Counted from the first letter of the stretch, positions 1 through 6,709 are shown. The stretch is DNA of 17,038 bases from Candidatus Fermentibacterota bacterium (GCA_012523605.1 JAAYTY010000009.1:1-17038); one strand, 5' to 3'. Translations and numbers: made by a program. Notes: a model not told the origin generated them from the letters alone.

Positions 1-82
1 AACGCTGATGACGCTGATTGGACTGATTGACCTGATTGTGATATCGATCTTATAAATCAGTTACATCTGCGTCATCAGCGTT
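1..82. repeat. Palindromic repeat element with 9-bp periodic arms
   Basis: The first 14 bases (AACGCTGATGACGC) are the exact reverse complement of positions 69-82 (GCGTCATCAGCGTT). Inside the left arm CTGAT recurs at 5-9, 14-18, 23-27 and 32-36, a strict 9-bp period. The right arm carries ATCAG at 56-60 and 74-78 with ATCTG at 65-69, the same period inverted. The element is far more AT-rich than its surroundings, which suggests foreign or mobile origin. Similar ATCAGCG-type periodic repeats are, from memory, dispersed in many environmental bacterial genomes; that link is inference. The left arm starts exactly at the window edge, so the element may extend further left, or the edge may be a contig break at a repeat. 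Confidence 0.8.
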
Positions 83-243
83 CTGTTATTTCGTCGCTGG
101 CCAGACGGCTTGCGGCGGCGGTCGAGGTCCGCGGCGAGCTGTGGTGGTGCCGCAGCAGCCGCAGGCTGGAGCCCGGCATGGAGGTCCGGGTGACCGGCGT
201 GGAGGACATGGTTCTGACCGTCGAGCCGGTGAAGGCCCCGTGA
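31..243 (+). pseudogene. nfeD: NfeD-family C-terminal OB-fold remnant, 5' end lost at the repeat
   Basis: A reading frame ending at TGA 241-243 encodes, from about position 121, VEVRGELWWCRSSRRLEPGM followed by EVRVTGVEDMVLTVEPVKAP. This fits the last strands of the NfeD C-terminal OB-fold (V-G-E-W...G..V.V..V....L.V.P). NfeD proteins are membrane-associated partners of SPFH/slipin proteins and are commonly encoded next to them; here a slipin starts 52 bp downstream. Upstream the frame runs into the palindromic repeat and meets an in-frame TGA at 28-30. No ATG, GTG or TTG lies in frame between that stop and the conserved part. The membrane segments and start of the gene are therefore absent, and it looks disrupted by the repeat. 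A chimeric contig end would give the same picture. Family call fairly firm, pseudogene status moderate. Confidence 0.65.
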
Positions 244-295
244 TGACGCGGCCCGGTTCGACGACGGGTTTCACTAGACCCGGGGAGGGAATTCA

Positions 296-1048
296 ATGGG
301 ACCGCTTGCAGTCATTCTGCTGATCATCTTCGGAATCATCCTGCTGTCGTCCTTCAGGGTCCTCAGGGAGTACCAGAGGGGTGTCGTCTTCCGCCTCGGC
401 AAGGTGATCGGCGTGAAGGGACCGGGGCTGGTGATCATCTGGCCGATCATCGACCAGATGAGAAGGGTGGACCTGAGGGTGATCACGATGGATGTGCCGC
501 CCCAGGACGTGATCACCAAGGACAACGTGTCGGTGAAGGTGAACGCCGTCGTCTACTTCCGGGTTTTCGACGCCATCAAGGCTGTGATCGAGGTCGAGAA
601 CTACCACTACGCCACGAGCCAGCTCGGCCAGACGACCCTCAGGAGCGTACTCGGCGAGGTAGCCCTCGACGAGCTCCTCTCCAACAGAGAGCAGATAAAC
701 AACCAGCTGCAGAGCATACTGGACAGGCTGACCGATCCGTGGGGCATCAAGGTTACCCTGGTGGAGACCAAGCACGTGGACCTGCCCGAGGAGATGCGCA
801 GGGTGATGGCCCGCCAGGCCGAGGCCGAGAGGGACCGGAGGGCGAAGATCATTCTCGCCGAAGCCGAGTACCAGGCATCGCAGAAGCTGGCCGACGCCGC
901 GGACGTTATCGGCCAGCACCCGATAGCCCTCCAGCTCCGCTATCTCCAGACTCTCACCGAGATCGCCGCCGAGAACAACTCGACGACCATCTTCCCCCTG
1001 CCCATAGAGCTTCTCAAGCCTCTCATGGGGATTCTGGAGAGGAAGTGA
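296..1048 (+). CDS. Slipin / stomatin-like SPFH membrane protein
   Basis: A 250-residue SPFH-domain protein of the prokaryotic slipin (stomatin/podocin-like) type. Residues 3-19 form one hydrophobic membrane segment. The SPFH core follows (about 25-190): [45 protein letters not shown] and VNAVVYFRV are classic slipin blocks. An Ala/Glu-rich helix (about 180-215, [20 protein letters not shown]) is typical of the oligomerising coiled coil. Slipins form membrane-bound ring or raft-like assemblies and pair with NfeD; the preceding fragment is NfeD-like, which supports the call. The ATG is preceded by GGGGAGGGAA about 6 nt upstream. The gene overlaps dapA by 4 nt (GTGA), implying translational coupling. 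If nfeD is really broken, this slipin has lost its cognate partner at this locus. Confidence 0.9.
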   Translation: MGPLAVILLIIFGIILLSSFRVLREYQRGVVFRLGKVIGVKGPGLVIIWPIIDQMRRVDLRVITMDVPPQDVITKDNVSVKVNAVVYFRVFDAIKAVIEVENYHYATSQLGQTTLRSVLGEVALDELLSNREQINNQLQSILDRLTDPWGIKVTLVETKHVDLPEEMRRVMARQAEAERDRRAKIILAEAEYQASQKLADAADVIGQHPIALQLRYLQTLTEIAAENNSTTIFPLPIELLKPLMGILERK

Positions 1049-1932
1049 CCGACCGCCCGTCCCGTTTCTCCGGCGCCTGGACGGCGATTGTCACGCCGTT
1101 CAGGAACGGGGCAGTCGACCTGCCGGCGCTGAGAGCCCTGGTCGAATGGCAGATCTCCGAGGGGATAGACGGTCTGGTTGCCTGCGGATGCACCGGCGAG
1201 GCGGCCACGCTTTCGCGCGAAGAGCACCTCGCCGTGATCGAAACCGTCCTGGACACCGCCTCCGGGAGGGTGCCCGTGATAGGGGGCGCGGGCAGGAACG
1301 ACACATCCGCAACCGTCGCTCTAGCGAGGGACGTGGCGAAGCTCGGAGTCTCAGGCCTCCTCGTGATCACCCCCTACTACAACAAGCCCACGCCGGCCGG
1401 GCTCGAGGCGCACTACTCGGCCGTGGCCGACGCCGCAGGCATCCCGGTCATGGCATACAACGTCCCCGGCAGGACCGGGACGAACATGTCTCCCGAGACA
1501 GTCGCCCGCATCGCCGGGCACCCTCTCGTGTGCGCCATCAAGGACGCCGCCGGACCCGCTGAGAGGGTCACCGCGATCAGAGCCCTCTCCCCGATCGCCG
1601 TGCTCAGCGGAGACGACGCTCTCGCCCTCGCCCAGATCGCCCTCGGCGCAACGGGTGTCGTCTCGGTGGCCTCGAACGTCGCGCCGGCGGCCGTGGTCGA
1701 AATGGTCGCGAAGGCGCTCCGCTCGGATTTCGAAGGCGCCAGGAAGATCAACGACAGACTCCATCCCCTCTTCGGCGCGCTTTTCCTCGAAACGAACCCG
1801 ATTCCCGTCAAGAAGGCCCTCGAGCTGATGGGCAGGATCGGAGGAGATCTGCGCCTGCCGCTGACCGGGATGAGCCCGTCGCTCGTCCCGAGGCTGCAGG
1901 AGGCCATGGCCGCGGCGGGAGTGACTGCTTGA
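1045..1932 (+). CDS. dapA: 4-hydroxy-tetrahydrodipicolinate synthase (DapA)
   Basis: A TIM-barrel lyase of 295 residues (E. coli enzyme 292) that condenses pyruvate with aspartate semialdehyde, the first committed step to diaminopimelate and lysine. Visible landmarks: TPYYNKP (Tyr111/112), YNVPGRTG (Tyr138, Arg143) and the Schiff-base lysine Lys166 in CAIKDAAG, followed by LSGDDALAL and [12 protein letters not shown]. The usual GTTGE motif reads GCTGE (48-52), so the residue aligned with catalytic Thr44 of E. coli is Cys49. GTG 1045 is chosen because it forms a 4-nt GTGA overlap with the slipin stop, has GGAGAGGAA just upstream, and gives the standard N-terminus; the frame is open further upstream but only as a shadow of the slipin gene. 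Directly coupled to dapB. N-acetylneuraminate lyase-type relatives are the alternative, but the dapB neighbour argues for DapA. Confidence 0.95.
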   Translation: MTDRPSRFSGAWTAIVTPFRNGAVDLPALRALVEWQISEGIDGLVACGCTGEAATLSREEHLAVIETVLDTASGRVPVIGGAGRNDTSATVALARDVAKLGVSGLLVITPYYNKPTPAGLEAHYSAVADAAGIPVMAYNVPGRTGTNMSPETVARIAGHPLVCAIKDAAGPAERVTAIRALSPIAVLSGDDALALAQIALGATGVVSVASNVAPAAVVEMVAKALRSDFEGARKINDRLHPLFGALFLETNPIPVKKALELMGRIGGDLRLPLTGMSPSLVPRLQEAMAAAGVTA

Positions 1933-2681
1933 TCGGTCTCGCGGTCTTCGGAAGCGAGGGCAGGATGGGCAGGGCCGTCAGGGCCGAGGCCGTGCTGGCC
2001 GGTGATTTCGAGGTGGCCGCCTGCTATGACGTGGAAGGACCCTGCCTCAGGCCGGGGGATCGGCTTCCCGAAGGTGTTGACGTTGTCGTGGACTTCTCGA
2101 CGCCGTCTGCGCTGGACTTTCTCGGCGGGATGCTGAGTGGGACGGAAGCCGCCCTGGTGAGCGGCACGACCGGCCTGTCAGCTCGCGAGAAGGCCATGCT
2201 GGAGTCGTGGTCCGCCGAAAGGGCGGTCTTCTACTCCCCGAACATGAGCAGGGGGATCTACGTGCTTGCCAGGCTGGTATCCGAGGCCGGACGGCTGCTC
2301 GGACCGGGATTCGATCTGGAAGTGGTGGAGATCCACCACCGACAGAAGCGCGACAGCCCGAGCGGAACAGCTCTGCGCCTGGTCGAGAGCTGGTCGGCCT
2401 CCAGATCGGTCCAGCCTGAGCCTGTGTACGGCAGGGAGGGAGCCATGGGGCCCCGCAGGACGCAGGAGGTGGGCATCCATTCCGTGAGAGGCGGGGATGT
2501 GGCGGGGGATCACGAGGTGCACCTGCTCGGCGACGGCGAGCGGCTCCTCCTTGCACACCGCGCATCCGGCAGAAGGACGTTCGCGCTGGGCGCGTTGGCT
2601 GCCGCCCGGTTCGTATCCGGTCGAGGCCCCGGGCTTTACGGAATGGACGACCTGCCGGGGTGGAGCGGAGATCAGAGGTGA
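1929..2681 (+). CDS. dapB: 4-hydroxy-tetrahydrodipicolinate reductase (DapB)
   Basis: A 250-residue NAD(P)H-dependent reductase for the second step of diaminopimelate synthesis, acting on the DapA product. The N-terminal Rossmann motif is GSEGRMG (8-14). VDFSTP (54-59) and GTTGLS (79-84) follow. The substrate-binding block is EIHHRQKRDSPSGTAL, giving the family's catalytic histidine pair at 136-137, Lys140 and PSGT at 144-147. The late block IHSVRGGDVAGDHEV and the HRASGRRTFALGAL segment are also typical. The start is TTG 1929, overlapping the dapA stop by 4 nt (TTGA), and places the Rossmann motif at its normal distance from the N-terminus. The nucleotide-binding loop is slightly unusual (GSEGRMG rather than GAxGRMG) but complete, so the enzyme should be active. 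Confidence 0.95.
   Translation: MIGLAVFGSEGRMGRAVRAEAVLAGDFEVAACYDVEGPCLRPGDRLPEGVDVVVDFSTPSALDFLGGMLSGTEAALVSGTTGLSAREKAMLESWSAERAVFYSPNMSRGIYVLARLVSEAGRLLGPGFDLEVVEIHHRQKRDSPSGTALRLVESWSASRSVQPEPVYGREGAMGPRRTQEVGIHSVRGGDVAGDHEVHLLGDGERLLLAHRASGRRTFALGALAAARFVSGRGPGLYGMDDLPGWSGDQR
2667..2670 (+). promoter_or_regulatory. Ribosome binding site that decides the Memo-family start
   Basis: GGAG seven bases upstream of GTG 2678. Two in-frame GTG codons compete (2660 and 2678). Only the second has this spacing, forms the 4-nt GTGA overlap seen at the dapA junction (the dapA-dapB one is TTGA), and gives the family-typical N-terminus R-x-PAVAGxFYP. Confidence 0.5.
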
Positions 2682-3493
2682 GCAGGAGGCCCGCAGTAGC
2701 AGGCATGTTCTACCCGGCCGACCCCGGAGCCCTGAGGTCCAAGGTGGCCGGCTTCCTGGCCGAGGCCGGGGGCGCCCCCGACGGCTCGGTCGCGGGGCTC
2801 GTCTGCCCGCACGCCGGATACGTCTACTCGGGAAGGACGGCTGGACGCGCCTGGGCCATGGCCCCTGAAGGCATCAGGACGGTCGTGATCATCTCGCCGT
2901 GCCACAGGGTGCCGGTCTCCGGGGCCTCGGTCTTCGCGGGCGACGCCTACGAGACGCCTCTCGGTCCCGCCAAGACCGACTCCTTCGTCGTGTCGGGTCT
3001 GCAGACGAGGGGATTCGGATACGAGCCCTCCGCTCACGCCTGGGAGCACGCCGAGGAGGTGCAGGTGCCTTTCGTGCAGGTCAGATGGCCCGAAGCCAGG
3101 ATAGTGCCCATCGTCCAGGGGACGGCGACCTCAGCCTTCTCCGCCAGGCTGGCGCAGGCGCTTCTGGAGGTAGCGCCTCCCGACGGAGGCGACACTCTCG
3201 TCGTCGCCTCCAGCGACCTCTCGCACTATCATCCCATAGAGACCGCTGAGGAGATGGATCACAGGTTCATAGAGGCTTTCGAGGCGCGCGATCCGTCCAT
3301 GATCGAATCCCTCGTCAGGTCGGGCCGCGCCGAAGCCTGCGGCGCCGGCCCCGTCATGACCCTCCTCCACTGGGCCGCCTCGGACGACGGGATGTTCAGC
3401 ACCGAGCTGGTGGCCTACGACACCTCGGCCTCGACCTCCGGCGACCGCATGGCGGTCGTCGGCTACATGGCCGGAGTGGTGAGGCGCGGTTGA
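2678..3493 (+). CDS. Memo-family protein (AmmeMemoRadiSam system protein B)
   Basis: A 271-residue protein of the MEMO1 family, whose fold resembles LigB-type class III non-haem dioxygenases. It opens with RRPAVAGMFYPADP, the family signature. The metal-site residues known from human MEMO1 are all present: His45 in CPHAGYVYSG, His76 in SPCHRV and Cys221 in EACGAGPV. ASSDLSHYH (about 177-185), HAWEHAEEVQVPF and the final GDRMAVVGYMAGV are also conserved. Human MEMO1 binds copper or iron and acts in redox signalling; the bacterial substrate is unknown. Memo, AMMECR1 and a radical SAM enzyme form the conserved AmmeMemoRadiSam set, and AMMECR1 is the next gene here. No radical SAM gene lies in the window. 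The start is GTG 2678, overlapping dapB by 4 nt. Confidence 0.9.
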   Translation: MSRRPAVAGMFYPADPGALRSKVAGFLAEAGGAPDGSVAGLVCPHAGYVYSGRTAGRAWAMAPEGIRTVVIISPCHRVPVSGASVFAGDAYETPLGPAKTDSFVVSGLQTRGFGYEPSAHAWEHAEEVQVPFVQVRWPEARIVPIVQGTATSAFSARLAQALLEVAPPDGGDTLVVASSDLSHYHPIETAEEMDHRFIEAFEARDPSMIESLVRSGRAEACGAGPVMTLLHWAASDDGMFSTELVAYDTSASTSGDRMAVVGYMAGVVRRG

Positions 3494-4044
3494 TGCGCCG
3501 GATATCCGAAGAAGACGCCATCCGCCTCCTTGCTGCGGCAAGAGGCTCGGTGGAGGCGGCGGCTTCGGGGGCGAGGCTTCCCGAACCGCCCGAGGGAGGC
3601 GCGGCCGACCTGGACGCAGGCGCCTTCGTGACACTGAAGAACCGCGCCGACGGCTCGCTGAGGGGATGCATAGGCAGCTTCTCCGGGCTGGGTTCGCTGG
3701 GGAGGACGGTTGTGAGGATGGCTGCCGCCGCGGCGGTGGAGGATCCGAGGTTCTTCCCGCTGAGACCCGCAGAGGTGCCCGGAACCAGGATAGAGATATC
3801 CGTCCTGGGACCCATGGAGAGATGCTCCCCGGATTCGGTCGTGCCGGGCAGTCATGGAGTGTATGTCCGTCTCGGCCGCAACGCGGGGACGCTGCTGCCC
3901 CAGGTCGCTGTCGAGGAGGGCTGGAGCAGGGAGGAGCTCCTGTCGCACACCTGCATGAAGGCGGGCCTTCAGCCTGACGTCTGGCGTACGCGGCCCGAGA
4001 TCGAGATCTATGTCTATACCGCCGAGATTCTCTCGGAAGACTGA
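3493..4044 (+). CDS. AMMECR1-family protein (AmmeMemoRadiSam system protein A)
   Basis: A 183-residue AMMECR1-domain protein of unknown biochemical role. The invariant motif is LRGCIGSF at residues 56-63. It is preceded by AGAFVTLKN and followed by the long conserved stretch covering DPRFFPLRPAEVPG and RIEISVLGPME, ending with WRTRPEIEIYVYTAEIL. Length matches bacterial and archaeal family members. The ATG at 3493 shares its A with the Memo stop codon (TGATG); a TTG directly before it (3490) is an equally placed alternative adding one residue. The overlap implies a fixed ratio with the Memo protein. The Cys in LRGCIG is fully conserved in the family and suggests catalysis or redox chemistry, but no activity is established. 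Confidence 0.92.
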   Translation: MRRISEEDAIRLLAAARGSVEAAASGARLPEPPEGGAADLDAGAFVTLKNRADGSLRGCIGSFSGLGSLGRTVVRMAAAAAVEDPRFFPLRPAEVPGTRIEISVLGPMERCSPDSVVPGSHGVYVRLGRNAGTLLPQVAVEEGWSREELLSHTCMKAGLQPDVWRTRPEIEIYVYTAEILSED

Positions 4045-4059
4045 AGGAGGTCCTGACAC

Positions 4060-4620
4060 ATGAGATTCCTGATCGCGGCCCTGGTCCTGGTTTTCGCCGG
4101 ATGCAGCATTCCGGGGATGGACGAGATCGACCGGAAGATCGACGGCGTTTCCGATCGCATCGAGGCGCTGGAGGAGGCTGCATCCCAGGTGGACGAGATC
4201 GATCCGGGACAGATCGGGGAACTGGAAGCTCGCGTCTCGGCCATCGAGGGCCAGCTCCTGGCGTCGGGGGTCGAGGTGACTCCCGAGGCCGGGCTGGACA
4301 TAACCGAAGCCCTCGAGGCAGTGGAAGACCTTCAGACATCGATGGAGGAAGTCCGCAGGGCGGTCGATTCCCAGTCCGACAGTCTCGGAGCCGTGTCATC
4401 GGGGATGTCCTCGCTCTCTGAGGAACTCGACGGCATGTCGGCAGCTCTCGACAGCCTCGAGGCCAGGCTGGGGGAACTGGAGGACGATGTCTCCTCCCTG
4501 CGCTCCTCCCAGGGTTCGGGCGGATCCTCGGGAGGGGGGACGGGAAGGTCGGGTTCCGGCGGCTCGTCCGGCGGCAGGACATCCGGCGGTTCGGGAGGAG
4601 GGTCTGGCTCGGGCAGGTAG
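4060..4620 (+). CDS. Small coiled-coil lipoprotein with Gly/Ser-rich tail
   Basis: A 186-residue predicted lipoprotein that I do not recognise as a named family. The N-terminus MRFLIAALVLVFAGCS has a short hydrophobic segment and lipobox FAGC, with lipidation expected at Cys15; Phe at -3 is less usual. Residues about 20-145 are acidic and arranged in heptads (DEIDRKIDGVSDRIEALEEA, then DSLEARLGELEDDVSSLRS), predicting a long coiled coil somewhat like Lpp or trimeric coiled-coil proteins. Residues about 150-186 are almost only Gly, Ser, Thr and Arg. A strong AAGGAGG (4044-4050) lies 9 nt before the ATG. It is the last gene before the hairpin at 4643-4668. It may be a periplasmic spacer or structural protein in the outer membrane; function unknown. 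Confidence 0.8.
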   Translation: MRFLIAALVLVFAGCSIPGMDEIDRKIDGVSDRIEALEEAASQVDEIDPGQIGELEARVSAIEGQLLASGVEVTPEAGLDITEALEAVEDLQTSMEEVRRAVDSQSDSLGAVSSGMSSLSEELDGMSAALDSLEARLGELEDDVSSLRSSQGSGGSSGGGTGRSGSGGSSGGRTSGGSGGGSGSGR

Positions 4621-4642
4621 CACCAGAGACTGCCCGGATGGA

Positions 4643-4668
4643 GCCGGGGCGGCGCCTGCCGCCCCGGC
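4643..4668. terminator. Bidirectional hairpin between convergent genes
   Basis: A perfect 11-bp GC stem, GCCGGGGCGGC (4643-4653) and GCCGCCCCGGC (4658-4668), with a GCCT loop. It sits 22 bp after the lipoprotein stop and 4 bp after the tyrS stop on the other strand, so it can serve both transcripts. There is no run of T on either side, so it is not a textbook intrinsic terminator; it may act by RNA structure and 3'-end protection or with Rho. Confidence 0.7.
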
Positions 4669-4672
4669 GGTC

Positions 4673-5899
4673 CTATTCGAAGACTACCCTGTGGTAGCGC
4701 TTCTTTCCGGTCCTCAGAAGAATCGCTCCATCGCGGAGGTCGGATTCGCGGACGGGAGTTTCGGGATTCTCCACCCTGACGCCCCAGGAATAGAGGCCGT
4801 TCTGCCCGGCGAGTCTCCGCACCTCGCTCCTGCTGGGGCAGAGCCCCGTGCAAACGAAAAGGTCGAGCCATGTGAGCCCGCTTGCGAGAGACGAGGCGGG
4901 CAGGATCGTGGTCGGAACCGAGGAATCGTCCCCGCCTCCTCCGAAGAGGGCCATCGATGCGGATTCGGCCCTGACCGCCTCCTCGCGGCCGTGGGCTATC
5001 GCCGTGGCCTCGAATGCGAGCCTGCGCTTCACCGTCCGGAGATCGCTCCCCGAGAGCGAGGAGAGTGTCTCGATCTCGGCCGTCGGCATGAACGTATAGA
5101 GCTTGAGAAAGTATATAGCATCCCTGTCATCCACGTTCATCCAGAACTGGTAATAGTCGAACGGGGTGGTGAGCGTGGGGTCCAGCCATATCGCGCCGCC
5201 CGGCATGGACTTGCTCATCTTCTCTCCGGTGGAGGTGGTGACCAGGGGGCAGGTCATTCCGAAGGCGTCGGCGCCCTCGACTCTCCGGATTAGATCCATG
5301 CCCGCCAGGATGTTGCCCCACTGATCCGCTCCGCCGATCTGCATGGTGCATCCCCTGTTCCTGTACAGCCAGAGGAAATCATAGGCCTGCAGGAGCATAT
5401 AGTTGAACTCGAGGAAGGAAAGCCCCTTCTCGAGCCTCGCCTTCACCGATTCTGCGGCGAGCATCCGGTTGACGCTGAAATGCCTTCCGATGTCCCTCAG
5501 GAACGAGATGTAGTCCAGCCCGGAAAGCCACGAGGAGTTGTCGAGGAGCTCCGCCCTGCCGGGGCCGAAGTCGAGGAACTGCAGAAGCTGGGCTCCGATG
5601 GAGCCCGCCCAAGCTCCGATGCGTTCCCGCGACTCGAGCGCTCTCTCCGAGCTGCGGCCTGACGGGTCTCCGATGAGGGCCGTGGCGCCTCCCACGACGA
5701 TCAGCGGCGTATGGCCGGCGCGCTGCAGCCAGGAGGCGGCCATGAGCGGTACGAGGTGCCCGAGATGGAGGCTCTCCGCCGTGGCATCGAATCCCACGTA
5801 GAACGAGATCCGTGTGTCGGAGAGCCTGGAGCGCATCTCCTCCTCGTCGGTGAGCTGATACACCAGCCCTCTCTCGTTCAGCGTCCTGAGCACATCCAT
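4673..5899 (-). CDS. tyrS: Tyrosyl-tRNA synthetase
   Basis: A 408-residue class I aminoacyl-tRNA synthetase that charges tRNA-Tyr. The HIGH-type motif is HLGH (45-48) inside FYVGFDATAESLHLGHLVPL. GDPSGRSSER, QIGGADQWGNI (187-197) and the KMSKS loop GEKMSKSMPGG (KMSKS at 227-231) follow. Residues about 340-405 form a C-terminal S4 RNA-binding domain (LDLFVCTGLCPSRSEVRRL). Length and order match bacterial TyrRS. The ATG has an AAGGGGGG-type RBS about 8 nt upstream. It is transcribed alone, opposite to both neighbours, and its stop abuts the hairpin at 4643-4668. No T-box leader is visible: the gap upstream is only 98 bp and the predicted leader is very short. Confidence 0.97.
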   Translation of the reverse strand: MDVLRTLNERGLVYQLTDEEEMRSRLSDTRISFYVGFDATAESLHLGHLVPLMAASWLQRAGHTPLIVVGGATALIGDPSGRSSERALESRERIGAWAGSIGAQLLQFLDFGPGRAELLDNSSWLSGLDYISFLRDIGRHFSVNRMLAAESVKARLEKGLSFLEFNYMLLQAYDFLWLYRNRGCTMQIGGADQWGNILAGMDLIRRVEGADAFGMTCPLVTTSTGEKMSKSMPGGAIWLDPTLTTPFDYYQFWMNVDDRDAIYFLKLYTFMPTAEIETLSSLSGSDLRTVKRRLAFEATAIAHGREEAVRAESASMALFGGGGDDSSVPTTILPASSLASGLTWLDLFVCTGLCPSRSEVRRLAGQNGLYSWGVRVENPETPVRESDLRDGAILLRTGKKRYHRVVFE

Positions 5900-5925
5900 G
5901 GCACACGCCCCCCTTCCGGAGTCTG

Positions 5926-5952
5926 GTGACAGTACGCCTGCTTGGGTATGTT
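5926..5952 (+). promoter_or_regulatory. Weak candidate promoter for upp
   Basis: On the plus strand GTGACA (5926-5931, 5 of 6 to the -35 consensus) is followed by only 15 bp and then TATGTT (5947-5952, 4 of 6). The spacer is short, so this is tentative. It would overlap the tyrS promoter on the opposite strand almost completely, so the two could compete for polymerase. Confidence 0.25.
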
Positions 5953-5957
5953 GTCAA
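5929..5957 (-). promoter_or_regulatory. Predicted sigma70-type promoter for tyrS
   Basis: Read on the minus strand, TTGACA (5957-5952, full consensus -35) is followed by a 17-bp spacer and TACTGT (5934-5929, 4 of 6 matches to TATAAT). Transcription would start near 5922, giving a leader of about 22 nt that includes the ribosome binding site. Placement directly before tyrS and optimal spacing make this the best promoter in the window. Confidence 0.65.
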
Positions 5958-5997
5958 TGAAGGGACGGTTGCGAGAGGGCTTTCACCGGGGGAACGC

Positions 5998-6672
5998 ATG
6001 ATCATCGAGATAGATCACCCAGTCGCCAGAGACCTCCTGACGAGACTGCGTGACCGGCGGACACCGCCATCGGAGTTCTCCAGGCATGCCAGGTCGCTGG
6101 GATACATCCTGGCGACCGAGGCCACTCGCGGTCTGAGAACCTCGCCCAGAGTCATCCAGACCCCTCTGGAGGAGATGCTGGGCGAGGTCTGCCCGGATCA
6201 GCCGGTGCTGATGGTCGTCCTGCGGGCGGGACTGGCCCTGCTCGAACCCTTCAGGGACCTTCTCCCGGATTCGCCCGTCGGATTCGCTGCTGTGAGGAGG
6301 ATCGAGAGCACCGCAGAGCCCGTCTGGTACTATGACTCGGTTCCCGAAACCGCCGGGCGCAGGATCTTCGTCCTGGACCCGATGCTGGCCACCGGGGGAA
6401 CCGCGGAGAGCGTCGTCAGGTTCCTCCGGAAGCGGGGTGCCGGGCAGGTGACGGTCGTCTCCATTGTCGCGGCTCCCGAGGGCGTGGCTTCAGTCAGAAA
6501 GCATGGAGACGTAGCTGTGATCACCGCGTCCGTCGACAGGGAGCTGGACTCCCGCTGGTACATCCGCCCCGGGCTGGGGGACTGCGGCGAGAGGCTCTTC
6601 TCGGGCCTCCCGGACTCGGCTCCTGCCTCCGGACCGGCGGAAGCGACCCGGGGAGGCGGCTCTGCGCGGTAG
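5998..6672 (+). CDS. upp: Uracil phosphoribosyltransferase
   Basis: A cytosolic type I phosphoribosyltransferase that makes UMP from uracil and PRPP (pyrimidine salvage). The N-terminus IIEIDHPVARDLLTRLRD is the standard UPRTase opening. VLRAGLALLEPF (74-85), the PRPP loop FVLDPMLATGGTA (124-136) and the uracil-binding end WYIRPGLGDCGERLF (187-201) are all present. ATG 5998 is chosen over the in-frame GTG 5926, because it gives the family N-terminus and has GGGGGAA just upstream. At 224 residues it is slightly longer than the usual ~208-210: after the conserved GERLF comes an Ala/Gly/Pro-rich tail of about 20 residues that overlaps the likely 5' region of the next gene. Confidence 0.95.
   Translation: MIIEIDHPVARDLLTRLRDRRTPPSEFSRHARSLGYILATEATRGLRTSPRVIQTPLEEMLGEVCPDQPVLMVVLRAGLALLEPFRDLLPDSPVGFAAVRRIESTAEPVWYYDSVPETAGRRIFVLDPMLATGGTAESVVRFLRKRGAGQVTVVSIVAAPEGVASVRKHGDVAVITASVDRELDSRWYIRPGLGDCGERLFSGLPDSAPASGPAEATRGGGSAR
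6650..6664 (+). promoter_or_regulatory. Candidate RBS and CTG start for the M23 peptidase
   Basis: GGGGAGG at 6650-6656 lies 5 nt before CTG 6662-6664, inside the 3' end of upp. Starting here gives MRGRVRRRVILSIAAAVLLT, a complete signal peptide with a basic n-region. The frame has no ATG, GTG or TTG between the stop at 6518 and GTG 6710. A second possibility is AAGGAG (6679-6684) with ATC 6689. Confidence 0.4.
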
Positions 6673-6709
6673 GGTCAGAAGGAGAGTCATCCTCTCCATC
6701 GCCGCGGCC

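Noticed and set aside
1..82. CRISPR array or tRNA gene at the left edge
   Set aside because: The 9-bp spacing is far too short for repeat-spacer units, and no cloverleaf or T-loop consensus is present; an inverted periodic repeat fits better.
293..919. Long minus-strand open frame opposite the slipin gene
   Set aside because: GC-rich antisense shadow with His/Leu-rich composition, no recognisable motif and no RBS; the plus-strand slipin explains the interval.
3131..4582. 483-codon minus-strand open frame across Memo, AMMECR1 and the lipoprotein gene
   Set aside because: It runs antisense to three well-supported genes, is extremely Arg/Pro/Ser-rich, and has no domain; typical high-GC artefact.
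4487..5293. Plus-strand open frame over the hairpin and tyrS
   Set aside because: It crosses the terminator-like stem and lies antisense to tyrS motifs including KMSKS; not a gene.
5926..5997. Upstream GTG extension of upp
   Set aside because: The extension precedes the family-typical start IDHP block and overlaps the promoter region; ATG 5998 has a better RBS.
5900..5997. T-box or other riboswitch leader for tyrS
   Set aside because: The interval is only 98 bp and the predicted leader about 22 nt, too short for a T-box; no specifier or antiterminator structure is seen.
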